From Saccharothrix violaceirubra (GTDB taxonomy: Bacteria; Actinomycetota; Actinomycetes; Mycobacteriales; Pseudonocardiaceae), in NCBI RefSeq assembly GCF_014203755.1, contig NZ_JACHJS010000001.1, positions 3,782,001-3,846,000 of the forward strand: a stretch of 64,000 bases of DNA, given 5' to 3'. The translations under genes were made by a program, and so were the position numbers. The stretch's first letter is position 1, and each line of letters opens with the position of its first letter. A model generated the notes under the pieces. The model was given only the letters and a program-made list of their open reading frames with translations. It was not told the origin of the DNA and did no database searches. Positions 17,159 to 27,400 of this stretch are shown in pieces.

Positions 17159-19234
17159 ATGTACCTCACCCGTGGACGCCTGTTAGCCACCGTGGTCCTC
17201 TCGGTCGCGGCCCTGGCCGTCGGTACCGCGCAGGCCACTCCGCCGCCGGCGGAACACCCCTGGCAGTACGACCACTGGCCGCAACAGCAGCCGTGGCAGC
17301 AGGAACGCGACGCCGCGCGCACCACCGCCCAGGGCGGCGTCCCCGGCCCGCTCGACCCGCAGGACTGGGTCAACCCGGACCACATGACCTGGGAGCGGGA
17401 CTACCGCAAGATCCCCGGGACCGACTGGGCCGACCCCGCCAAGAAGGGGTCGACGCGCACGTTCAAGGGCGCGCTCGTGCTGCTCGACTACCCGAACCAA
17501 CCGTTCGTCGTGACCCAGCCGCAGCACTCGACGGTGTTCGGCAACCCCGGCGCCGAGGCACATGACGTCCCGCGCTCCGAGGTGGCGGCGTTCTACCGCG
17601 ACTTCCTCAACAAACCCGGCGCCCTCAACCGCGGGCACACCGTGCACGAGTACTGGATGGAGGACTCGGGCGGGCGCTACGGCGTCGACCTGACCTCGTT
17701 CGGCCCGTACACGCTGCCGGGCAAGGACCACGAGTACGGCATGGAGTTCCAGTCGGGCACCGGGTGCCCCGCCGGCGACAGGTGCGACCGGAACATGCGC
17801 ACCGACGGGCGTGCCGCCTGGACCGCCGACGTCGGGTCGACCGTGCCCGCCGGTTTCGACTTCGTCTACTACCTGTCGGCCGGTCAGGACGAGACCAGCA
17901 CGTGGCAGGAGTTCGGGATGATGAAGTTCCCGACCAAGGAGGCGGTGACCGACCCCTACGGCCCGCCCGACGAGTCGCTGCCGAACTGGTCGCGCACGCG
18001 GTACGTGGACTGGACGTCGTGGGCGTCCGGTTCGACGATGTGGCCCAACGCGGCGGCCGGGTCGTCCACCCAGGCCGAAAGCTCCGGCCAGGGCGTGTAC
18101 GCGCACGAGCTGAGCCACCTGCTGGGCATCGGCGACAACTACAACAACCCGTTCGCCAACCCGCCGCGCCGGGACTACAACGGCATCTGGGACATGCTGT
18201 CGCGCGGTGCCTTCAACGGGCCGGGCGGACCGCACTCCCGCTGGGTGATCCCGGCGACCGCCGGCGCGTCCATGGGCGCGCAGCACATGCTGCGCAACAA
18301 GATCAAGCTGGGTATCGTCGACGAGCGCAACGTCCTGCGCCTGTCCCGCGAGGCCCTGGCCACGTCGGGCGTCGTGACCGCCACCGTGACCGCCCGCAGC
18401 GTCCAGCCCGGCCCCCGGGGCCTGTCGGGCGTGAACGTCGTGCTCGACGCCGACCGGACACCGGCGTGCGATCCCCGCGTCGACCCGTACTGCGACGGCG
18501 GCGGGTACCGCAACTACACGGTCGAGGTCGTCGACCGCATGGGCGTGGACTCGTTCACGCCGGACGCGGGCGTGCTGCTGGCCAAGACGAAGGACGAGGA
18601 CCAGGCGCCGTTCGCCTGGGTCGTGGACGCCAACCCGCAGGACATCGGGATGACCGACTACGTGCTGCCCGACGGCACCAAGGTCCCGATCACCATCGGC
18701 GACTACCGGCAACTCGCCGACGCCCTGTTCCACGCGGGCACGGACTCGGGCAGCGAGTACGAGTACGTGGACCGGGCCAACCGCCTGCACTTCTACGTGG
18801 TGGACGTCGAACGCGACCGGCAGGGCATCCTGTCCTACACGGTGGCGATCCGTTCCCTGGACGGCGCCGGGCCGCAGAAACGCGGTGTCAGGCTGCTGCC
18901 CACCGCCGCGCGGGCGTCCCACCACGGCGTGGCGACGTGCGACTTCCGGCTCCTGAACACCGCCCGCAAGGCGGGGTCGCCCGACGGTCACCCCGAGGAC
19001 GTCGCCCAGTACCTCGACGGCGACGTCTACCGGCTCAAGGCCACGTCGACGGCGGGGTGGAGCGTCACGCTGCCCAACGCGCTGGCCGCGGCGAAGAACG
19101 GTCGTCAGGTGGAGGTGCCCGTCCACGCCAAGCGGACCGACGGGTCCCGGACCGGCAAGATCACCCTGACCGCCACGTCGGAGAGCGACCCCGCCAAGTC
19201 GTCCACCACGACCTGCACGGTGTCATCCCGCTGA
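17159..19234 (+). CDS. Secreted M6-type (immune inhibitor A-like) metalloprotease
   Basis: The 691-residue protein starts with a signal peptide (MYLTRGRLLATVV through ATPPP). The M6-like domain carries YAHELSHLLGIGDNY, giving His316, Glu317 and His320. Upstream wording such as VHEYWMEDSGGRYGVDL is typical of these actinobacterial proteases. The C-terminal third (from about residue 560) looks like beta-rich domains and ends in a probable disulfide pair. GGAGGTGG precedes the ATG. The role is probably extracellular protein degradation. A perfect hairpin terminator follows. Confidence 0.88.
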   Translation: MYLTRGRLLATVVLSVAALAVGTAQATPPPAEHPWQYDHWPQQQPWQQERDAARTTAQGGVPGPLDPQDWVNPDHMTWERDYRKIPGTDWADPAKKGSTRTFKGALVLLDYPNQPFVVTQPQHSTVFGNPGAEAHDVPRSEVAAFYRDFLNKPGALNRGHTVHEYWMEDSGGRYGVDLTSFGPYTLPGKDHEYGMEFQSGTGCPAGDRCDRNMRTDGRAAWTADVGSTVPAGFDFVYYLSAGQDETSTWQEFGMMKFPTKEAVTDPYGPPDESLPNWSRTRYVDWTSWASGSTMWPNAAAGSSTQAESSGQGVYAHELSHLLGIGDNYNNPFANPPRRDYNGIWDMLSRGAFNGPGGPHSRWVIPATAGASMGAQHMLRNKIKLGIVDERNVLRLSREALATSGVVTATVTARSVQPGPRGLSGVNVVLDADRTPACDPRVDPYCDGGGYRNYTVEVVDRMGVDSFTPDAGVLLAKTKDEDQAPFAWVVDANPQDIGMTDYVLPDGTKVPITIGDYRQLADALFHAGTDSGSEYEYVDRANRLHFYVVDVERDRQGILSYTVAIRSLDGAGPQKRGVRLLPTAARASHHGVATCDFRLLNTARKAGSPDGHPEDVAQYLDGDVYRLKATSTAGWSVTLPNALAAAKNGRQVEVPVHAKRTDGSRTGKITLTATSESDPAKSSTTTCTVSSR

Positions 19235-19242
19235 CCCGGCTC

Positions 19243-19271
19243 CCGGACCCCTTGCGCGGCAAGGGGTCCGG
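19243..19271. terminator. Bidirectional terminator, 13-bp perfect stem
   Basis: CCGGACCCCTTGC (19243-19255) pairs exactly with 19259-19271 around a 3-base loop. It lies between two convergent genes, 8 bp after the protease stop and 3 bp before the EF-hand gene stop. There is no long T-run on either strand. Confidence 0.75.
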
Positions 19272-19274
19272 CGG

Positions 19275-19796
19275 TCAGACCTCGCCGAATACGTAGGTGC
19301 CGGGGGCGTTCCCGTCGTTCCCGGCCCAGAACTCCACCCAGTGGCCGACGAACTCGGACCTGGACAGCGACCCGTCGCCGTCCAGGTCGAGCCGGGCGAA
19401 CGCGACGTCGGTGGGCGCGTCGGCACCGGTCCAGGCGTGGATCATGCGGGCGTACTCGGCCGCCGAGACCAGCCCGTCGCCGTCCTCGTCCACCGCCTCG
19501 AACATGGCCTCGGCGGTCGCCGTGACCAGGTCGAGCATCGTGCCCAGGTCGTCGACGACGGCCAGCACCTCGTCGAGCGTGACCCGTCCGTCGCGGTTCC
19601 CGTCGGACGCCGCCGACAACGCCGCCCACCAACCCGTCATGATCTCGCGCAACCGATCCGACCCGGCCTCGCCCCGGATGGCCACCCAGCGATCGGTCAA
19701 CGCCTCGAAGTCCGCACGCTCCAGAAAACCGTCACCGTTCACGTCCATCGCGGTGAACACGACGGAGGTCTTCCGCTTCTGCAAGTCGCTCGCCAC
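19275..19796 (-). CDS. Calcium-binding protein with four EF-hands (calerythrin-like)
   Basis: The protein of about 173 residues contains four canonical EF-hand loops: DVNGDGFLERADF, DGNRDGRVTLDEV, DEDGDGLVSAAEY and DLDGDGSLSRSEF. Size and spacing match calerythrin-type sarcoplasmic calcium-binding proteins of actinomycetes. It is cytosolic, probably a calcium buffer or sensor. I place the start at GTG 19796 (VASDLQKRKTSVVF), matching the usual family N-terminus; a TTG at 19832 in the same frame is less likely. The ribosome site is weak in both cases. Confidence 0.88.
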   Translation of the reverse strand: MASDLQKRKTSVVFTAMDVNGDGFLERADFEALTDRWVAIRGEAGSDRLREIMTGWWAALSAASDGNRDGRVTLDEVLAVVDDLGTMLDLVTATAEAMFEAVDEDGDGLVSAAEYARMIHAWTGADAPTDVAFARLDLDGDGSLSRSEFVGHWVEFWAGNDGNAPGTYVFGEV

Positions 19797-19865
19797 GCCC
19801 GCCAACCTGGCAGGACACGGCGAGGGCGACAACCACCCGGTCGGGCATTCCGCGGTGACCGTCGG

Positions 19866-22055
19866 TCACCCCGTGCCGGGCAGGGTGAACCACACCGTCG
19901 TGCCGGCGTCCGGGGTCGAGTCGAGCCACAGCGTGCCGCCGTGGCGTTCCACGATCCGGGCCACGATCGCCAACCCCGCGCCGTGGCCGCCGCCCCGCGC
20001 CTCACGCGGGTGCAGCCTGCGGAACAGGCGGAACACCTCGTCCTGGTGCGTCAACGGAATGCCGATGCCGTTGTCCCGCACGAACACCGCCGACGACTCC
20101 ACCCCGACCTCCACGGTCCGGGGCAGGTCGGCGCGCGCGTACTTCGCGGCGTTGACCAACAGGTTGATCAACACCTCCTGAAGGCGGTCGGGGTCGGCGG
20201 TCACCGTGGTGCCCGGCGGGGGCGGGATCAACTCGACCCGGCACTCGACCAGGCGCGGGCCGGCGATCTCCAGGGCCTGCCCGACCGCCGCGCGCAGGTC
20301 GACCTCCGCCCGCCGCAGGTCGGCCTGACCGAGCTGGGCGAAGTGCAGCAGGGAGTTGATCAGCTCGTCCATCCGCTGGGCCAGGCCCTGGATGGTGTCC
20401 AGCCGGCGGCGCGTCACCGGGTCGAGGTCCTCGGCGTCCTCGCCGATGAACGCCGCCGTCGTCGCGATGCCCCGCAGCGGCTCCTTCATCTCGTGCGCGG
20501 CCACATGCGTGAACGCGTCCAGGTCGTGGTTCGCGCGCCGCAGCTCGTCGTTCAACGCGGCCAACCGCGCGGAGTTGCGCGCCGCCTGCCGGGTCACGGC
20601 GTACCCCAGTTCCCGCGCCACGGCCTCGTCCGCGTCGGTCCACGGCACGCACCGACCCCGCGTCACCTCACGGTAGACCGCCGACGACCCGCGCGGCGTC
20701 AGGCGCTCGCCGTGCGGTCCCAGGCGCACCGGGACACCGGGATCGGCCGCCCACGTCCGAGCCGCCCGACGCTCACGCCGGGTCCACGCCACCGCACCGC
20801 CGTCGTCGTCAAGGCCGAGCACGAGCACGCCGCTCAACTCCTCCGCGTACGCGGCCAGCTCCGGCAGTTCGTCCCGGCTCCACACCTGCCCGGCGGCCAG
20901 CGGGGGCACGTGCTCCCACAGCGCCCGCAGCGCCGTCTCCCCCGGCGGACGCCCGCCGACGACCGACGACCGCGTGACCACGGCGTCGGCCGGGACCAGC
21001 GCGGCGAGCAGGTCACCATACGCCGCGACCGCCGCCACCACCTCGCCGTCCAACTCGGCGACCAGCCGGGACAGCGCGGACCGGGCAGCCGACCGGGCCC
21101 GGTCCACCTCGGACTCCTGCATCGCGGCCAGTTGCAGCGACAGCGTCACGCCGAAGAACTCGCACGCCGCCCGCACCTCCGCGCTCAACCGGCGCGGTGC
21201 CAGGCCGTGGCACGCGATCAAGCCCCACAACCTGCCCTCGTGCAGCAACGACACGGACATCGACGACGCCACGCCGATGTTCCGCAGGTACTCGAGGTGG
21301 AAGCCGGACACGGTGCGCAGGGTCGAGTCCGACAGGTCCAGCGGCAGACCCGTGTCGGGCAGCACCGGCGGGTCCAGCGCCACCGTGACATCGTCGATGT
21401 CGTGGATCACCCGGATCCAGTTGCGCTCGTACAACCGCCGGGCCTGCGGCGGGATGTCGGTCGCCGGGAACCACAGCCCCAGCCACGGCTCCACCGGCTC
21501 GGCCACCGACTCCGCGATCACCTCGCCCGGACCGTCCGCCCCCTCGAAACGGTAGGCCACGACCCGGTCGTAGCCGGTCAACGCGCGGATCTCGGCCACC
21601 GCCGCCGCGCACACGTCCACCACCGTGCGCTCGTGCTGGAGCCGGGTCAACGCCGTGCGCACCGACGGGTAGAACTGCGAGAACACGAACGGCCGCCCGG
21701 CGGTCGGCGGCTCGAACTCCAGGACCACCCGACCGTCCGACCGGTACACCGTGACGTCGAACGCGCCGCCCGCCACGGTCAGGCCCAACACACCCCGGTC
21801 GCCGGTCGGCGCGGCCAACGTCCGCGCCACGTCCGCCCAACCGGCCACACCGACCACGTCCACGACCGGCACGCCCGGCCCGCACACGACACCAAGAACG
21901 TCCGCGCACCCCACCGAGGCGACCTCGACCAGCCCGGCCGCGTCGACCGCGAGCAGCGCACCATAGGACTGGATGCCGTTGAGGCGGTGGATCGGCTCGG
22001 CCAGGCACACCGACAGGTCGAAGGCCGTCTCCGCGGCCAGTTCACGCTCGTCCAC
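19866..22055 (-). CDS. Bacteriophytochrome histidine kinase
   Basis: The 729-residue protein has the phytochrome order PAS-GAF-PHY then HisKA-HATPase. Near the start, VCLAEPIHRLNGIQSYGALL carries Cys17 at the position where bacteriophytochromes bind biliverdin. The GAF domain has FPATDIPPQARRLY and FHLEYLRNIGVASSMSVSLL, close to the chromophore pocket signature. The kinase H-box is AAHEMKEPLRG with His about 521, and the ATPase shows DNGIGIP and GHGAGLAIVARIV. Red/far-red sensing is inferred. It is divergent from a PP2C phosphatase and response regulator, a likely output pair. No heme oxygenase gene is visible nearby. Confidence 0.92.
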   Translation of the reverse strand: MDERELAAETAFDLSVCLAEPIHRLNGIQSYGALLAVDAAGLVEVASVGCADVLGVVCGPGVPVVDVVGVAGWADVARTLAAPTGDRGVLGLTVAGGAFDVTVYRSDGRVVLEFEPPTAGRPFVFSQFYPSVRTALTRLQHERTVVDVCAAAVAEIRALTGYDRVVAYRFEGADGPGEVIAESVAEPVEPWLGLWFPATDIPPQARRLYERNWIRVIHDIDDVTVALDPPVLPDTGLPLDLSDSTLRTVSGFHLEYLRNIGVASSMSVSLLHEGRLWGLIACHGLAPRRLSAEVRAACEFFGVTLSLQLAAMQESEVDRARSAARSALSRLVAELDGEVVAAVAAYGDLLAALVPADAVVTRSSVVGGRPPGETALRALWEHVPPLAAGQVWSRDELPELAAYAEELSGVLVLGLDDDGGAVAWTRRERRAARTWAADPGVPVRLGPHGERLTPRGSSAVYREVTRGRCVPWTDADEAVARELGYAVTRQAARNSARLAALNDELRRANHDLDAFTHVAAHEMKEPLRGIATTAAFIGEDAEDLDPVTRRRLDTIQGLAQRMDELINSLLHFAQLGQADLRRAEVDLRAAVGQALEIAGPRLVECRVELIPPPPGTTVTADPDRLQEVLINLLVNAAKYARADLPRTVEVGVESSAVFVRDNGIGIPLTHQDEVFRLFRRLHPREARGGGHGAGLAIVARIVERHGGTLWLDSTPDAGTTVWFTLPGTG

Positions 22056-22178
22056 GAGGTCCCCCGGACTCTGCGAGACCCGACACAGCGGCGGGTGGTG
22101 TGCGATCGCCGTCGAACGGGCACCTTACAGTTCCCCATGCCCGCACCTGCGGACGGAGAGGTCGTAGGAGCTGAACAC

Positions 22179-24026
22179 ATGGACCCATGGTCGACCAGGC
22201 TGCACGAGCTGTGGCGGGTCGCGTGCCAGGCGGGCAGCACGAACGGGTTCACCGACGAGCTGTACCACGGCCTGCTGTCGCTACCGGGCGTGTCGTGCCT
22301 GGTCGGAGCCCGGTTGACGGCCGACGACCGGGTGATGCTCGCCCGCTGGGCCGACGCCGACGGCATCCGCACCTCGCCCCCGGGACTGGCCGAGGAGCTG
22401 CGCGCGTGGCTGGCGACGGGCGGCCCGCCGCACCGCCTGGGCGTCGCCGACCTGCCGCCCTCGGCGTTCGGCCGGATGGCCGGCGCCCGCCGGTTCGTCG
22501 TCGCCCTGATCGAACTGGCCGACGGCCAGCGCGGCCTGCTCGGCGCGGGCACCGACGCCGACGACCCGGCCGGACTGCACACCGCCCTGCGCCAGGTGTC
22601 GGAGATCGTCACCCTCGCCGACGTGCGGATCAGCGAACAGCGCGCGCTCGACGACCAGCAGGCCCGGGACGCGATCCTGGCCGAGGCGTCGCTGCGGATG
22701 GACGCCTCGCTCGACATCGCCGACACGCTGCGCGCCGTCGTGCGCATGGCCGTGCCCGCGCTGGCCGACGGCGCGGTCGTGCACATCCGGCGCGGCGACC
22801 GGCTGGACCAGGTCGGCGTGGCGCACGTCGACGCCCGCCGCGAACGCCTGCTCACCGAACACCTCGACCGGGGACGGTGGGCCGTCGACGAGCCCGGCCC
22901 GCACGACGAACCACGACCGTCGGGCCTGCCCGCCGACGTGGGCCTGACCACGATGTCCACCACCGTGCTGCGCGCACGGGGACGCGAGGTCGGCCTGCTG
23001 ACGTTCTTCCACCGCGCCACGCCGCCACGCCGCACCTCCGTGGCGTTCCTGCGCGACCTGGCCGGACGTGCCGCGCTCGCGATCGACAACGCCACCCTCT
23101 ACGAACAGCGCCGCGACGACGTCCTGTCCCTGCAACAACACCTGCTGCCCACCCGCCTGCCGACCGTGCCCGGCCTGGAACTGGCCGCCGCGTACAACGT
23201 CGCCGACCACGCGTTGGAAGTGGGCGGCGACTTCTACGGTATGGTCACGCACGGCGACACCACGACCGCGTTGATCGGCGACGTGTGCGGGCGCGGCGCA
23301 CCGGCGGCGGCGCTGACGGGCCTCGCCCGCCACACCCTGGAGACCGTGCTGGGCGAGGGCCGGCCGGCGGCGCACGCCGTGGAGATCCTCAACGCCAAGA
23401 TGCTCGACAACGGCATCTCCCGGTTCCTGACCCTGGCCACGGCCACCTTCACCCCGGCGGGACGCGACCTGCGCGTGGAGACCCACAGCGCGGGCCACCC
23501 GCCGCCGTTGCTGCTGCGCCGCGACGGCACCGTGACCGAGGCCGCGTGCACCGGACGCCTGGTCGGCGTCGTGCCCGACCTGAACCTGCGACCGGTCACC
23601 GACCTCGTCGAACCCGGCGACTGCGTCGTCCTGCTCACCGACGGACTGCTGGAATCGCGCGACGACCAGGGCCGGTTCTTCGGCGACACGGAACTGCTGC
23701 CCATGCTGTCGGGGCTGCGCGGCCTGCCGTTGCCGACGCTGGTGTCGAGACTGCTCGCCGGGACCGAGCGCTACCGCGTGGTGGACGACGCCGCCGTCCT
23801 CGCGATCCGCCACGTCGGCCCGACGCTGCTGGACACGACGCTACCCCCGTCGGAGGTGCCGGCGGCCGTGCTCGACCTGGTCGGCCACCACCTGCCCGAG
23901 GACATGGCGCTCTTCCTGGACCTCGTCGACGACCCGGTCCACGTCACCGTCCACGGCGACGCGGACTGGGCACGCCTGGAACTCACCCACCACGACCGGA
24001 CCAGCTGGGCGGAACTGACCCGATGA
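22179..24026 (+). CDS. GAF-SpoIIE (PP2C-type) serine/threonine phosphatase
   Basis: The 615-residue protein has a GAF-like region (about 150-300, AILAEASLRMDASLDIADTL to LAIDNATLYEQ) followed by a PP2C/SpoIIE phosphatase domain. The domain shows VGGDFYGMV, GDVCGRGAPAAALTG, VLLTDGLLESRD and DDAAVLAIR. A short extra C-terminal domain follows. Such RsbU-like phosphatases dephosphorylate anti-sigma antagonists. ATG 22179 is chosen because of AGGAG 9 bases upstream; ATG 22137 is in frame but has no ribosome site. It is coupled by an ATGA overlap to a response regulator. Confidence 0.9.
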   Translation: MDPWSTRLHELWRVACQAGSTNGFTDELYHGLLSLPGVSCLVGARLTADDRVMLARWADADGIRTSPPGLAEELRAWLATGGPPHRLGVADLPPSAFGRMAGARRFVVALIELADGQRGLLGAGTDADDPAGLHTALRQVSEIVTLADVRISEQRALDDQQARDAILAEASLRMDASLDIADTLRAVVRMAVPALADGAVVHIRRGDRLDQVGVAHVDARRERLLTEHLDRGRWAVDEPGPHDEPRPSGLPADVGLTTMSTTVLRARGREVGLLTFFHRATPPRRTSVAFLRDLAGRAALAIDNATLYEQRRDDVLSLQQHLLPTRLPTVPGLELAAAYNVADHALEVGGDFYGMVTHGDTTTALIGDVCGRGAPAAALTGLARHTLETVLGEGRPAAHAVEILNAKMLDNGISRFLTLATATFTPAGRDLRVETHSAGHPPPLLLRRDGTVTEAACTGRLVGVVPDLNLRPVTDLVEPGDCVVLLTDGLLESRDDQGRFFGDTELLPMLSGLRGLPLPTLVSRLLAGTERYRVVDDAAVLAIRHVGPTLLDTTLPPSEVPAAVLDLVGHHLPEDMALFLDLVDDPVHVTVHGDADWARLELTHHDRTSWAELTR

Positions 24027-24436
24027 CCGACGACACCCTGGTCCTGGTGGTGGAGGACAACGAGGTGGACCGCGAGGCCGTGGCCCGCGCCCTGTCCCGT
24101 TCCCACCCGGAGCTGACGCTGGAGTTCGTGCCCGACGGCGACGCCGCCGTGACCCGCCTGCACGACCCGTCCCGCCCCCGGCCCGGTCTGCTGCTGCTGG
24201 ACCTGAACATGCCCGGCACCGACGGCCACCGCGTGTTGTCGGACCTGCGCGCCGACGGGGCGTTCGACGACACGACGATCATCGTGTTCACGTCGTCCAC
24301 GACGACCGAGGACATCGACCGCTGTTACGCGGCGGGCGCGGACAGTTACGTGTACAAGCCGGTCAACTTCGCCCTGTTCCGCACGGTGTTGCAGGGGGCC
24401 GTCGACTACTGGTTGGAGAACCGGGCGTCGGGGTGA
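24023..24436 (+). CDS. Single-domain response regulator (Rcp1-like)
   Basis: The 137-residue receiver has acidic pocket Glu11 and Asp12, phospho-acceptor Asp60 (LLLLDLNMPGTDG), Thr90 (IIVFTSS) and Lys112 (VYKPVNF). It has no output domain, like Rcp1 partners of cyanobacterial phytochromes, and it has the long form with a C-terminal helix. Its start overlaps the phosphatase stop (ATGA). It is probably phosphorylated by the divergent phytochrome kinase. It ends 0 bp from the convergent NACHT gene. Confidence 0.92.
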   Translation: MTDDTLVLVVEDNEVDREAVARALSRSHPELTLEFVPDGDAAVTRLHDPSRPRPGLLLLDLNMPGTDGHRVLSDLRADGAFDDTTIIVFTSSTTTEDIDRCYAAGADSYVYKPVNFALFRTVLQGAVDYWLENRASG

Positions 24437-27400
24437 TCACTCGACGTCGAGCACGGCGAGCATCTGCCGCAGTTGCCTACGCCGTCGTGGCGCGAGGGAG
24501 GGGTCGCCGACCAGTTCGTTGAAGCGGTTCCGCGCCCAGTCCTCCACACCGGCACACCGGAAATCGTCGACCAGTTCGATCTCGTTCCACAGACCGTTCT
24601 CCTGCGTCGACAACAGCAGACTCCATGCCCTGATCGCGAGGTCGTGTTCACCGCTCGCGGCAAGAAGCCGCGCGAGCGCACGACTTTCGTGGAACGACAA
24701 TTCGTGTCGTACCACCGCGACGGCGACAGCCTCCGCATCGGATTTGTCACCATGGATCACCTGTGCGGACAGCGCGGCCTTCAGCTCCGCCCCCGTCACG
24801 CGGGGGTGGTCTGCCAGCACGGCGGCAATCCGGATCGCCGCGTCGGGGTACTCGGGATCAAGGGCGTCCAGCACACCTCGCAGCCAGTCGACAGGCGGGC
24901 AAGGCCGCCCGGCAGCGAGATGGAGCAGCGTTGCCGCCCCGGTCGCAGGTTCGCATTCCAAAAGCACACGCGCCATGTCACGACTCCACTCGCGCATGGT
25001 GAAATCGACATTGCGCAATACACTTTCGGCCCACTCCGACGCTGACGCGTGCGCTCCGACACCGTTCAGGTGTCCGGCGATTTCGACCCGGGCCGAAGGG
25101 TGGAAGCACCGGCCGTCGCCCAGGATCGCGGCCAACTTCCCGGCGGACTCCGTCCCGGCCGCGAGCCAGGCACCGACAAACCCCTTCAGCCCGAAACCGT
25201 TCAGAGCCGCCACTTCGATGTAGGCCCAGGCCCGTTTCGCCAAAGAGTCGTGGGGCACGACGTCCACCGCCAGTTTGAGCAGTGAACCGGCATACCAGAC
25301 CGACACGGCCTCGGCGCGGCCAATCCACTCGTCGGCCATGGTGACGACGGCCGCCACGCCGTCGTCACCTCGTAGCCTCAACAACTGGATCAAGGCTTCC
25401 TGTACCGAGTACATCGAGGCGTACGGGTCTTCCAGGACCGCTTCCGTCACTTGCTCGACCGTTGCCCGATCACCGGCGCGGCTCACGAACGCGGCGATCT
25501 CCAGACGACCGACGTGGTCGTCGGCAGGCCTCGCCGACACCTGTGCGGCCAATTCGGCGATCGCCTCGGCGCCGACGGCATCGTGCCAGGCGGTGAGGAC
25601 ACGTTTCAGGCGGGCCGCGTTCGCCTGCCGGTCGGCGAAGACCGAGCAGGCCACCTCCTTCATCTCGGCCACCAGGCCGAGATCGGCCAACACCTCGGTC
25701 GCGCCGACCCTGGTACCGATGCCGAGGTCGGGTTCGTGCACCATCGCCAACGCCCGCGCACGCACCTCGCCGACGACCTCGGGTCCGAGTCGGAGGGCCA
25801 TCGGCGCGGCCCGACGCAAGGGTCCGCTGTAGCAGGACGGCAGCAGCGCGGTCAGCAGAGGACGGACCCGGTGCGAGTCCCCGGTCAGCCGCTCAAGGGC
25901 GACGACCGCCGCCATCCGTCGGCCCACATCCAGGTCCGGGTGTTCCGCGATCGATTCCAGATGGCCGGCCGCCCAGCGGTGATCGAACAACCCACCGAGG
26001 ACGTCGAGCGCACCCGTGGCCGTGTCGAAGTCGTCGGAATTGCGGGCCAGCGCCACGAGTCGGGCCACCACACGCTCGACCACGGCGGTCGGAGTCGCGA
26101 CACCTTCAGCCACCAGGTGGCCCGCCAGCAACACCCGTCGCGGGTCGTAGGAGGACAACAGCCTGGTCACCACGGTGGCGATGTCGTGGCCGGGCACGGC
26201 GGCCCAGAGCGCGAAAGTGAACAGGGCGAACGTGCGTTCCGCGTCCTTCAACCCGCGACGGATCCACGCGTCCAGGTCGGCGAAGTCGTCGCCGATGGAC
26301 TCCGCGTGGAACCGGGCCGCCAGGAACTCCGCGAACGACTGGTGCAGGAAACGCAACTCGCGCTCGTTGGCCACCACCAGACCGGTGCCGATCAGCTCCT
26401 CCCAGAGGTGCTCCTCCCAGCCGTCGAGCAACACCGCGTCCGCGTGCTCGCGCACCCACCGCTGCGCGACCGGCCACAGCGGGTCCTGGGTTTCCAGGCG
26501 TTCGCGGGCCAGGACGGCGAGCAGGTCGAACCGGACCGCGTGCAGCCACTTGACGCACGCCAGCCGCGCGGGGTCGTCGTGGTAGTGCCGGCGCAGGTCG
26601 TCCAACAGGTCACGGGGGCTGTCCCGATCACCGGCCAGATAGCCGCAGAAGCGTTCGTACAGGCTGATCCGGCTCGTCGGCAGCGGACGTGCACCGTCCT
26701 TCACCGCGGTGACGGCGGCGATCGTGGCCAGCAGCGGGTTGCGGACCAGTTCACTGAGCCGGCCGTCCGAGGTCTCCCGCAGGAAGCGTTCCGTCTCCTC
26801 CTTGGCCGTCCCCAGGTTCTGCGCGGTGAACCAGTACCGGGCGAACAACTCCAACTCGGCGCGGGCGAACGGCTGGATGACGTAGCCGCCCATCGCGGCC
26901 GAGCGGAACGGCGACAGCTCGGACTCGGGCAGGCCGCGCGTCGTGACGACGAAGCGGTAGTCCGAGCCCGGCCGGGCGTGCTGGGCGATCGTGCGGATCA
27001 CGTCACCGCGCACACGCGGATCGGGGATCTCGTCCAACCCGTCGACCAGGACCAGCCACCGCGCGCCCTGGACGCGACCGGCGAACATGCCCGCGTCCGG
27101 GTCCTGCACGAGCGTCCGGCCCAAGGTCCGGCGGACGGCGGCGGCCAGGACCGCGCTCCACGACCCCGTGCCGTCCAACGACCGCGCCGACACCCGCACG
27201 GGCACGACCGGCTCCGTCAGCGGGGCCTTGGTCGCGCTGTCCTCGCGCAACCAGACCCGGGACAGCACGCGGGCCAGGTGGTTGCTCAACGTCGACTTGC
27301 CCGCGCCCGGTTCACCGGTGACCAACAGGTGGTCGTGCCGTTCCAACACCTCCGACACGGGCAGGGCGGCCTGCGACCCGGTGGCGGCCGAACGCCGCTC

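Noticed and set aside
19341..22178. Long plus-strand open frame antisense to the phytochrome gene
   Set aside because: It is continuous with the real phosphatase frame but carries His/Arg/Gln-rich nonsense before ATG 22179; the ribosome site and domain start mark the true beginning.
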